NCBI GenBank assembly: GCA_017430765.1
Contig: JAFRMI010000004.1
Location: 1-12,190, forward strand
Direction: 5' to 3'
DNA: 12,190 nt
Origin: Lachnospiraceae bacterium
GTDB taxonomy: Bacteria; Bacillota_A; Clostridia; Lachnospirales; Lachnospiraceae
Shown here in pieces: positions 1-6,258 of the stretch. Both the position numbers and the translations under genes were made by a program. The notes beneath the pieces are model-generated. The model saw nothing but the letters and a program-made list of their open reading frames with translations, made no database searches and had not been told where the DNA came from. The first letter of the stretch is position 1. Each line of letters starts with the position of its first letter.

Positions 1-12
1 AGAAGCTGGGAC

Positions 13-42
13 TTGACCAACCGGGCGGATATGTGCTAATAT
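13..42 (+). promoter_or_regulatory. Probable sigma-A promoter of the first ABC lipoprotein gene
   Basis: A -35 box TTGACC (13-18) is followed after 18 nt by TAATAT (37-42), preceded by TGC as in extended -10 promoters. The start would fall near 49, leaving a short leader before the ribosome site GGGAGG (83-88). A near-palindrome overlaps the -10: GTGCTAAT (33-40) and ATTAGTAC (45-52), whose arms differ by one base pair. The layout resembles the promoter at 11512-11540 before the second lipoprotein gene. A weaker alternative -10, GATAAT (69-74), would put the start too close to the ribosome site. Confidence 0.55.
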
Positions 43-94
43 GCATTAGTACTTTATCATGGTAGAGTGATAATTCGCTAAAGGGAGGATTGTT

Positions 95-940
95 ATGAAG
101 AGGGCAGTGCTTAGTATAATACTGGCGGTATCGATGGTATGCGGACTTGCGGCATGCGGCGGCGGCGGGACAGAGGCGTCGCAGGCGGCGGATGCTGTGG
201 AGTCGGAAGCTGCGGAGTCGGAAGCTGCAGCGGATTCGGACATCGCCTATATTAAGGACAAGGGAAGCCTGATCGTCGGTATTACGGATTTCGAGCCTAT
301 GGACTACAAGGATGATGCCGGAAAATGGATCGGCTTCGACGCGGACCTCGCGGCGAAGGTCGCGGAGGATCTCGGTGTTTCCGTCGAATTCGTGGAAATC
401 GACTGGGATAACAAGATTCTTGAACTCAACAACAAGAGCATCGACTGCGTTTGGAACGGCATGACGCTGACGGATGAAGTGCTCAGCTCGATGGAGTGCT
501 CGAACGCGTACTGCAGCAACGCGCAGGTCGTTGTGCTTCCCGCGGACAAGGCGGAGGAGTACCCGGATGCGGAGAGCCTCAAAGAGGTGAAGTTCGCCGT
601 TGAGGCGGGTTCCGCGGGCGAGCAGGCGGCCAAGGACAACGGCTTTGAATTTACGGCCGTCACGGCGCAGGCGGATACGCTCCTTGAGGTGCAGTCCGGA
701 ACGTCCGGCGCCAGCATCATTGACCTTCTGATGGCCAGCGCGATGACCGGAGAGGGAACCAGCTATCCTGACCTGACACACACGCTCGAGCTGACGACGG
801 AAGAATACGGCGTGGGCTGCAGGAAGGGATCGGATCTGGCGGCATTTATCAACGAGGAATTCAAGACGCTCTATGGCGACGGGACGATGACGAAGATCGC
901 GGAAACCTACGGCATCGCCGATGCGGTGATTGAGCAGTAG
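95..940 (+). CDS. Amino-acid ABC transporter substrate-binding lipoprotein (family 3)
   Basis: This 281-residue protein should be the extracytoplasmic receptor of the importer encoded with the next two genes. It starts with a lipoprotein signal peptide: basic residues 2-3, a hydrophobic stretch, and the lipobox LAAC with lipidated Cys21. An acidic Ala/Glu/Ser tether to about residue 48 follows. The family 3 signature region begins at Gly80 (GFDADL). A second conserved block, WNGMTLTDE (120-128), leads to the usual S-N-A-Y segment. The family normally has Arg right after this T-x-E element, contacting the ligand carboxylate; here it is Val129. Asp210, in the position that binds the ligand amino group, is kept. 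GGGAGG (83-88) lies 6 nt before the ATG. The family is clear. The substrate is not: the missing arginine suggests an unusual ligand or binding mode. Confidence 0.9.
   Translation: MKRAVLSIILAVSMVCGLAACGGGGTEASQAADAVESEAAESEAAADSDIAYIKDKGSLIVGITDFEPMDYKDDAGKWIGFDADLAAKVAEDLGVSVEFVEIDWDNKILELNNKSIDCVWNGMTLTDEVLSSMECSNAYCSNAQVVVLPADKAEEYPDAESLKEVKFAVEAGSAGEQAAKDNGFEFTAVTAQADTLLEVQSGTSGASIIDLLMASAMTGEGTSYPDLTHTLELTTEEYGVGCRKGSDLAAFINEEFKTLYGDGTMTKIAETYGIADAVIEQ
199..228 (+). repeat. Perfect 15-bp in-frame tandem duplication in the lipoprotein tether
   Basis: The 15-mer GGAGTCGGAAGCTGC occurs twice back to back (199-213 and 214-228). It adds five codons and gives the repeated E-S-E-A-A in the flexible linker after Cys21. 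Because it is in frame and in a disordered tether, length change should be tolerated. Confidence 0.9.
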
Positions 941-1209
941 AATGCCGGGATATTCCTGTAAGTACAAGTGAGACGATGCAGCCGGCTGATCGGGGGCAAA
1001 CCGCCCTGATCCGGAAATGCCGCGCGTTGTCAGGATTATGATACCATCTGCTCCGCTTTCGGCTGGAGCCCGGAACGTCCGGTGCTTCTGCGGAAAACGG
1101 GGCAGTCTTCTGTAAAGCACCCCGCTGTACCTGTCGGTTCCGTGCGTTTCGGATCCGCTGCGTCCCCGGTGCAATCTGTAACTTCGGACATGCCGGAAGG
1201 AGGTCACTT
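941..1209 (+). other. 269-nt gap inside the ABC importer unit, with two hairpins and no gene
   Basis: I see no credible coding sequence here on either strand. Two RNA hairpins are possible. One pairs GATCGGGG (988-995) with CCCTGATC (1004-1011), including one G-U pair. The other pairs GGTGCTT (1081-1087) with AAGCACC (1115-1121), with a smaller CTGC/GCAG helix inside. Neither is followed by a run of T, so neither is a standard intrinsic terminator. They could stabilise the lipoprotein part of the transcript so that receptor is made in excess over permease, as in other ABC operons; that is inference. No convincing promoter was found. Confidence 0.4.
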
Positions 1210-1866
1210 ATGTTTGTGACAGTCACATTATCCCTTCTGCAGGGCTTTCTCGCCACACTGCGGCTGTTTGCCCTGACTTTGGTGTTTGCGCTGCCGCTTG
1301 GGCTCGTCATCAGCCTGGGTTCCATGAGCAGGCTGCATATTCTGCGCGTACCGATCCGGTTCCTTATATGGATCATCCGGGGAACGCCGCTGCTTCTGCA
1401 GCTTTTGGTCATCTACTACGGGCCGGGGATCATGGGGAGAAATATCTGGGGCTCCGGGGATTCCGGGCGGTTTATCGCGGCGCTGATCGCGTTTGTCATC
1501 AACTACGCCTGCTATTTTTCAGAGATTTACAGGGGCGGTATCCAGTCTATACCCGTGGGACAGTATGAGGCGGGACATGTGCTCGGGCTTACACGCGGAC
1601 AGATCTTCCGGAAGATTATCCTCCTGCAGGTGATCAAGCGGATCGTACCGCCGATGTCCAATGAGATCATTACCCTTGTGAAGGACACATCTTTAGCGCG
1701 CGTGATTGCGGTCTACGAGATCATCTGGAACGGCCAGTCCTTCATTAAGAGCGCGGGTATTATCTGGCCTCTTTTCTATACAGGTGTCTTCTACCTGCTT
1801 TTCAGCGGTCTTCTGACGCTGCTTTTCCGGTTTATCGAAAGGAAGCTGGATTTCTTCCGCGTGTAA
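1210..1866 (+). CDS. Amino-acid ABC transporter permease (His/Glu/Gln family)
   Basis: This 218-residue inner-membrane protein should form the channel of the importer, probably as a homodimer since only one permease gene is present. It has several hydrophobic segments (about 5-35, 50-73, 90-110 and 175-210). Family marks include R-G-T-P-L-L-L-Q in the second segment and the cytoplasmic EAA loop starting at Glu120, which docks onto the ATPase. In that loop the usual E-A-A is E-A-G, and the usual L-P-Q further on is L-L-Q. The K-D-T-S-L-A block after the loop is also typical. A full SD, AAGGAGGT (1197-1204), lies 5 nt before the ATG and fixes the start. Length is normal for single-domain permeases of this family. 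Confidence 0.92.
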   Translation: MFVTVTLSLLQGFLATLRLFALTLVFALPLGLVISLGSMSRLHILRVPIRFLIWIIRGTPLLLQLLVIYYGPGIMGRNIWGSGDSGRFIAALIAFVINYACYFSEIYRGGIQSIPVGQYEAGHVLGLTRGQIFRKIILLQVIKRIVPPMSNEIITLVKDTSLARVIAVYEIIWNGQSFIKSAGIIWPLFYTGVFYLLFSGLLTLLFRFIERKLDFFRV

Positions 1867-1982
1867 TTCGGGGTGCATGCGTGTGCGCTGTCTGTTTTAT
1901 CTTAAGGGAGAAGACCCCGCTTTGCGAACCTTGAAACTGCCGGGAAGTTCACGGCGGAATTGTGCAGAAAGGATGATCTGCC

Positions 1983-2750
1983 ATGGCGTTACTTGAAGTG
2001 AAAAATTTGATGAAGCGTTTCGGAGGGGTCGAGGTCTTAAAGGGAATCGACTTTGAACTGGAGGAGGGAAAAGCGCTCTCTATAATCGGTTCATCCGGAA
2101 GCGGAAAGACCACGCTGCTCCGGTGTCTCAATTTCCTCGAAACTCCGAACGGAGGAACCATTACGGTACGCGGGGAAACCCTTTTTGACGCGAGTGCCGG
2201 ACACCGCTTTTCGGAGGAGGAAATCCGGAAAAAACGGCTGCATTTTGGGATGGTATTTCAGTCTTTTAACCTGTTCCCCCAGTATACAGCCCTTGAAAAT
2301 GTGATGCTGGCGCCCCAGATCGCCGCGAAGAGGAACGGGTCTCCCGACTTCGCCGCGATCCGGCAGAACGGGGAAGCCCTGCTTGCACAGATGGGTCTCT
2401 CGGACCGCATGAATAATTATCCGCATCAGCTCTCCGGAGGCCAGCAGCAGAGAGTCGCGATCGCGCGTGCGCTCGCTCTCTCCCCGGATATCCTGTGCTT
2501 TGACGAACCGACGTCCGCACTTGATCCGGAGCTGACCGGCGAAGTGCTGCGCGTCATCCGTGAGCTTGCTGACAAGCACACGACCATGATCATTGTGACG
2601 CATGAGATGGCGTTCGCCAGAGATGTCGCGGACAGCGTGATCTTCATGGACCACGGTGTGATCGTCGAGCAGGGAGATGCAAAAGAGGTGATCAACAGCC
2701 CGAAGGAGGAACGGACACGGAAATTTCTTATGGGTTACGGGGAAAATTAA
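1983..2750 (+). CDS. Amino-acid ABC transporter ATP-binding protein
   Basis: This 255-residue cytoplasmic ATPase should power the importer by binding and hydrolysing ATP as a dimer under the permease. All core motifs are intact: Walker A GSSGSGKT (36-43), Q-loop Gln93, signature LSGGQ (150-154), Walker B ILCFDE (170-175), D-loop residues following it, and switch His207. The sequence is typical of the polar amino acid group (GlnQ/HisP-like). It follows the permease after 116 nt with no terminator, so co-transcription is likely. The SD AAAGGA (1968-1973) sits 9 nt before the ATG, mostly in the loop of a small hairpin, GCAGA (1964-1968) with TCTGC (1977-1981). This may modulate ATPase synthesis. 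The family is certain; the transported amino acid is not. Confidence 0.95.
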   Translation: MALLEVKNLMKRFGGVEVLKGIDFELEEGKALSIIGSSGSGKTTLLRCLNFLETPNGGTITVRGETLFDASAGHRFSEEEIRKKRLHFGMVFQSFNLFPQYTALENVMLAPQIAAKRNGSPDFAAIRQNGEALLAQMGLSDRMNNYPHQLSGGQQQRVAIARALALSPDILCFDEPTSALDPELTGEVLRVIRELADKHTTMIIVTHEMAFARDVADSVIFMDHGVIVEQGDAKEVINSPKEERTRKFLMGYGEN

Positions 2751-2783
2751 GGGGCGTGCCGGGCAAACCGCTTTTCCCTGCCG

Positions 2784-2812
2784 TTGTCTTGCTTCCTTAA
2801 ATGAGGTATGAT
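2784..2812 (+). promoter_or_regulatory. Probable promoter of the purB-purA unit
   Basis: TTGTCT (2784-2789), 17 nt, then TATGAT (2807-2812): four and five of six consensus matches with ideal spacing. The predicted start is near 2819, giving a leader of about 55 nt. No purine riboswitch fits in so short a leader. Confidence 0.6.
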
Positions 2813-2830
2813 GTATTCGGGAAATGCAAC

Positions 2831-2847
2831 AACACAGCACCTGTGTT
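2831..2847 (+). promoter_or_regulatory. Operator-like perfect inverted repeat in the purB leader
   Basis: AACACAG (2831-2837) and CTGTGTT (2841-2847) are perfect inverse complements separated by CAC, just after the predicted transcription start. The site could bind a dimeric repressor or form a short hairpin at the 5' end of the mRNA. No T-run follows, so it is not a terminator. I do not recognise a known regulator's consensus. Confidence 0.45.
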
Positions 2848-2873
2848 AAAAAGAGAGGACGGGTGAAACGAAT

Positions 2874-4304
2874 ATGAAAGACAGATATGTAAGCCCGCTG
2901 TCAGAGCGCTACGCGAGTCCCGCGATGCAGGAGATCTTCTCGCCGGACAGAAAGTTCCGGACGTGGAGACGGCTCTGGATCGCGCTCGCCGAGGCGGAGC
3001 GGGAGCTGGGGCTGCCGATTTCGGAGGAACAGATAGAGGAGCTTCGCGCCCACGCGGAAGATATCAATTATGAGGACGCGGAACGCCGGGAAAAAGAGGT
3101 GCGGCACGATGTGATGTCCCATGTGTATGCGTACGGGCTCCAGTGCCCGAAGGCGAAGGGCATTATTCACCTCGGGGCGACGTCCTGCTATGTCGGTGAC
3201 AACACGGATCTGATTCTCATGCGTGATGCGCTGGATCTCATCCGGAGCAAGCTCCTCAACTGCATCGCGCACCTGGCGGATTTTGCGGAAACATATAAAG
3301 ACCTTCCGACGCTGGGGTTCACGCACTTTCAGCCCGCACAGCCCACGACGGTGGGCAAGAGAGCCACGCTGTGGCTGAATGAATTCGTGATTGACCTGGA
3401 AGACCTCGACTATGTACGCGGATCCCTCCGCCTTCTCGGTTCGAAAGGGACGACGGGAACGCAGGCTTCTTTCCTGGAACTCTTTGAGGGCGATCAGGCA
3501 AGATGCGACCGTCTGGATCCGCTGATCGCGGAAAAACTGGGATTCCCGGGCTGCTATCCGGTCTCCGGGCAGACATATTCAAGAAAAATTGATACGAGGG
3601 TTATCAATGTGCTGGCGGGAATCGCGGCCAGCGCGGCAAAGTTCTCGAATGATATCCGGCTCCTGCAGCATCTGAAGGAAGTGGAGGAGCCGTTTGAGAA
3701 GAGCCAGATCGGCTCCTCGGCGATGGCCTATAAGCGGAATCCGATGCGGTCGGAGAGAATCGCGGCTCTATCGCGGTATATCCTGGCGGACGCGATCAAC
3801 CCGGCAGTGACGTCTTCCGTGCAGTGGTTTGAGAGGACGCTCGATGATTCCGCCAACAAGCGGCTGTCTGTGCCGGAGGCATTTCTGGCCGCGGACGGGA
3901 TTCTGGGACTTGTTGCCAACGTGACGGACGGTCTTCAGGTCTACCCGAAAGTGATCCGCAGGCATCTTATGGCGGAGCTGCCTTTCATGGCTACGGAGAA
4001 TATTATGATGGATGCCGTGAAGGCCGGAGGCGACCGCCAGGAGCTGCACGAGAGAATCCGGGAACTTTCCATGGAAGCCGGCCGCAATGTGAAGGTGGAA
4101 GGAGAGGATAACAATCTGCTGGATCTCATCGCGGCGGATCCGATGTTCGGCCTTACGAGGGAGGAACTCGAAGCGAGTATGGACCCCGCGAAGTATGTGG
4201 GACGCGCGCCGTATCAGACGGAGCAGTACCTGCAGACGGTGATCCGGCCGCTGCTCGCGGAGAACGCGGAGGCGCTCGGCTGGGTGTCGGAGATCAACGT
4301 ATAA
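2874..4304 (+). CDS. purB: Adenylosuccinate lyase
   Basis: This cytoplasmic enzyme works twice in purine synthesis: it releases fumarate from SAICAR to give AICAR, and from adenylosuccinate to give AMP. The 476-residue chain has the fumarase/aspartase superfamily signature GSSAMAYKRNP starting at Gly280, which holds the mobile catalytic serine (Ser281 or Ser282). It also has the two conserved histidine regions, R-H-D-V-M (His78) and T-H-F-Q-P-A-Q (His151). It is longer than the ~430-residue Bacillus type, and many blocks match my memory of animal ADSL, for example GATSCYVGDNTDL and SVQWFERTLDDSAN. The ATG follows GGGTGA (2861-2866) by 7 nt; a more distant AGAGAGG (2851-2857) may help. It is first in a unit with purA 120 nt downstream. 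Function is secure. Confidence 0.96.
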   Translation: MKDRYVSPLSERYASPAMQEIFSPDRKFRTWRRLWIALAEAERELGLPISEEQIEELRAHAEDINYEDAERREKEVRHDVMSHVYAYGLQCPKAKGIIHLGATSCYVGDNTDLILMRDALDLIRSKLLNCIAHLADFAETYKDLPTLGFTHFQPAQPTTVGKRATLWLNEFVIDLEDLDYVRGSLRLLGSKGTTGTQASFLELFEGDQARCDRLDPLIAEKLGFPGCYPVSGQTYSRKIDTRVINVLAGIAASAAKFSNDIRLLQHLKEVEEPFEKSQIGSSAMAYKRNPMRSERIAALSRYILADAINPAVTSSVQWFERTLDDSANKRLSVPEAFLAADGILGLVANVTDGLQVYPKVIRRHLMAELPFMATENIMMDAVKAGGDRQELHERIRELSMEAGRNVKVEGEDNNLLDLIAADPMFGLTREELEASMDPAKYVGRAPYQTEQYLQTVIRPLLAENAEALGWVSEINV

Positions 4305-4424
4305 GAGGATGCACAGGGAATCGGCGGATGCCGGTGCTGCGCAGAGGAAGTGTGTCAGTGGGGCTGATGCACAGCCCGGCGCAAGTCCGGCCGGCGCCGG
4401 ACTTGAAGAGAGGGAGAAAACAGC
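4305..4424 (+). other. Structured purB-purA intergenic RNA with competing hairpins
   Basis: No gene or promoter is visible here. A 10-bp hairpin pairs 4382-4391 with 4396-4405 around the loop CGGC. It overlaps, and so excludes, a second hairpin of CCGGCGC (4376-4382) with GCGCCGG (4394-4400). A third helix, GGGCT (4361-4365) with AGCCC (4373-4377), overlaps the second but is compatible with the first. The nonamer GATGCACAG occurs at 4308-4316 and again at 4366-4374. The strong hairpin ends 2 nt before the purA ribosome site (4408-4416), and no T-run follows. This could tune purA translation or protect the mRNA from decay; a ligand-sensing role is conjecture. Confidence 0.45.
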
Positions 4425-5702
4425 ATGGTGACAGCAGTTGTCGGTGCCAACTGGGGCGATGAGGGAAAGGGCAAGATTACAGATATGCTCGCTGAACAGG
4501 CGGACATCGTGATCCGCTTCCAGGGAGGCGCCAATGCCGGACATACAATCAAGAATCACTACGGAAAGTTTGCGCTGCATACGCTTCCTTCGGGGGTATT
4601 CCATCCGGAAGTGACGAATATTATCGGAAACGGCGTGGCGATCAGCCCGCGCCAGATCCGGAAGGAACTGGAGGAGATCACGGGCCGGGGCGTTCCGTCC
4701 CCAAAGCTTCTGATTTCCAACCGGGCGCAGATTGTCATGAGTTACCACGTCCTCTTTGACACACTCGAAGAGGCCAGACTTGCCGGAAAGTCGTTTGGTT
4801 CGACAAAATCGGGGATTGCCCCGTTCTATTCGGATAAATTCGCTAAGATCGGCATTCAGATCAGTGAACTTTATGATATGGACGCGCTTCGGGAGAAGGT
4901 GGGGGATATCCTCGTCAAGAAGAATACCCTGCTGAAGTACCTGTATGGATACAGGGAACTCACAGTGGATGAGATCATGGAGGAACTGGAGGAATACCGC
5001 GGGATCCTTCTGCCCTATGCTGCGGATACGGCAGCCTTCCTGCATCAGGCGCTCAAAGAGGGAAAGACGGCGCTTCTGGAGGGGCAGCTTGGAACCATGA
5101 AAGATCCGGATCACGGAATCTATCCGATGGTTACGTCCAGCTCCACCCTGGCAGGATACGGGGCGATCGGCGCGGGTGTTCCGCCGTATTCGATCTCGAA
5201 GATCGTTGCGGTGACGAAGGCCTATTCGAGCAGCGTGGGAGCCGGCGAATTCGTATCCGAGATCTTCGGGGATGAGGCGGAGGAGCTTCGCAGGAGAGGC
5301 GGCGACGGCGGTGAGTACGGCGCTACGACCGGCAGGCCCCGGCGCGTCGGTTTCTATGATGCGGTGGCCTCCAGATACGGATGCCGTCTGCAGGGGGCAA
5401 CGGACGTCGCATTGACTGTGCTCGATGTGCTCGGTTATCTGGATGAGATTCCGATCTGCACAGCCTATGAGATTGACGGCGTGCTGACAGAGGACTTCCC
5501 GACCACGACGGACCTTAAGAAAGCAAAACCGGTCTGGACGTATCTTCCGGGGTGGAAGTGCGATATTACGGGAATCCGGAACTATGAAGAACTTCCTGAA
5601 AACTGCCGGAAGTATGTGGAATTCATAGAGGAGAAACTGGGTTATCCAATTACGATGGTGTCCAATGGGCCGGCCCGTGAGGACATCATATACAGGAGCT
5701 GA
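4425..5702 (+). CDS. purA: Adenylosuccinate synthetase, divergent form
   Basis: This enzyme joins IMP and aspartate using GTP to make adenylosuccinate, the substrate of PurB in AMP synthesis. The 425-residue chain begins with the P-loop-like region NWGDEGKGK (9-17), carrying catalytic Asp12, and GGANAGHT (34-41), carrying catalytic His40. A later block reads GATTGRPRRVGFYDA. It departs from the textbook form: Gln before Trp10 is Asn9; the second signature reads GIAPFYSDKFAK (130-141), where Ala132 and Lys141 replace Gly/Arg and Arg; and the usual T-R-V-G element near the GTP site reads S-S-V-G. Catalytic residues remain, so I expect true synthetase activity rather than a PurZ-type change. The SD GAGAGGGAG (4408-4416) sets the start. 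purB lies upstream and a secreted-protein gene begins 2 nt after the stop. Confidence 0.93.
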   Translation: MVTAVVGANWGDEGKGKITDMLAEQADIVIRFQGGANAGHTIKNHYGKFALHTLPSGVFHPEVTNIIGNGVAISPRQIRKELEEITGRGVPSPKLLISNRAQIVMSYHVLFDTLEEARLAGKSFGSTKSGIAPFYSDKFAKIGIQISELYDMDALREKVGDILVKKNTLLKYLYGYRELTVDEIMEELEEYRGILLPYAADTAAFLHQALKEGKTALLEGQLGTMKDPDHGIYPMVTSSSTLAGYGAIGAGVPPYSISKIVAVTKAYSSSVGAGEFVSEIFGDEAEELRRRGGDGGEYGATTGRPRRVGFYDAVASRYGCRLQGATDVALTVLDVLGYLDEIPICTAYEIDGVLTEDFPTTTDLKKAKPVWTYLPGWKCDITGIRNYEELPENCRKYVEFIEEKLGYPITMVSNGPAREDIIYRS

Positions 5703-5704
5703 TT

Positions 5705-6253
5705 ATGAGAAAAAGAATGATGGCAGCGGCCTGTGCCGCTGCCTTGTTCCTGAGTTTTGCGTCTGCGGGAAACGTGGCGGCGGAACCGCTGGCTTCCTCG
5801 GACGGAACATATGAGGTGGACCTGCCGGATGGTTATGTCAACTTGCGCGGAAGCATTGACCCGCAGGGAGATGAGCAGGACTTTCTGATTCTTGCCGGCC
5901 ATGGCGGTCCGACCCCCGTCTATCTGCTGTCCGTAAGCGAGATGAAAGGCGCCCCGCAGTTTCCGTCGCTGACGGAGTATGCGGAGATCCTGACGGAGGG
6001 GGTCATGGCGAGCGACCTTTTCACGGATCCGTCGCCCAAGATCCCGCTTGAGAGTTTTCGGACCGGGGAAGAGATCCCCTGCATGAAGACCTGCTTTACG
6101 GCAGGATACGGGTCTTTACAGATTGATTATTACATCTACGCGCTGGAGGGAGAGTCCTGCTATTACCAGTTCTGTGCGTGGACGACGGCCGGAAACGCGG
6201 CTGCCGGACCGGAACTTGACGCCATTGTCAGCTCCTTTACCCTGCACGGATAA
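5705..6253 (+). CDS. Small secreted protein of unknown function downstream of purA
   Basis: I do not recognise this 182-residue protein with confidence. It begins with a clear signal peptide: M-R-K-R, then an Ala-rich hydrophobic stretch to about residue 21, with signal peptidase I sites after A-S-A (21) or V-A-A (26). There is no lipobox, so the mature protein should be released or loosely held outside the membrane. The mature part has Y-E-V-D-L-P-D-G-Y near its start and ends in D-A-I-V-S-S-F. That pattern recalls small alpha/beta PsbP/DcrB-like proteins, but this is only a resemblance. Cys126, Cys130, Cys152 and Cys157 could form disulfides. The ATG lies 2 nt after the purA stop, with AGGAG (5694-5698) inside purA, so translation is probably coupled. 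No purine link is evident. Confidence 0.8.
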   Translation: MRKRMMAAACAAALFLSFASAGNVAAEPLASSDGTYEVDLPDGYVNLRGSIDPQGDEQDFLILAGHGGPTPVYLLSVSEMKGAPQFPSLTEYAEILTEGVMASDLFTDPSPKIPLESFRTGEEIPCMKTCFTAGYGSLQIDYYIYALEGESCYYQFCAWTTAGNAAAGPELDAIVSSFTLHG

Positions 6254-6258
6254 ACGGA

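Noticed and set aside
994..1004. The 11-mer GGGCAAACCGC occurs at 994-1004 and again at 2761-2771, both in gaps after ABC genes
   Set aside because: The flanks do not match and only one copy sits in a hairpin, so I treat it as chance similarity rather than a repeat family.
861..1412. Minus-strand reading frame of 183 codons spanning the receptor-permease gap
   Set aside because: It overlaps both real genes and has a low-complexity, Arg/Ser-rich composition typical of antisense frames in GC-rich DNA. No domain or ribosome site supports it.
2863..2877. GTG-AAA-CGA-ATA-TGA minicistron overlapping the purB ATG
   Set aside because: A four-codon leader peptide with a GTG start could couple translation to purB, but so short a frame is expected by chance and nothing else supports it.
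4350..4400. Cobalamin-riboswitch-like words between purB and purA
   Set aside because: Short resemblances such as GTGTCAGTGGGG and GCAAGTCCGG do not assemble into the conserved riboswitch core, and the genes are unrelated to cobalamin.
3768..5114. Minus-strand reading frame of 448 codons across purB and purA
   Set aside because: It is antisense to two strongly supported enzymes, and its His/Arg/Leu-rich translation shows no recognisable motif.
4425..5702. Possibility that the variant PurA is a PurZ-type enzyme making 2-aminoadenine precursor
   Set aside because: The catalytic aspartate (Asp12) of true PurA is present, the gene is next to purB, and there are no phage genes, so normal AMP synthesis is the better reading.
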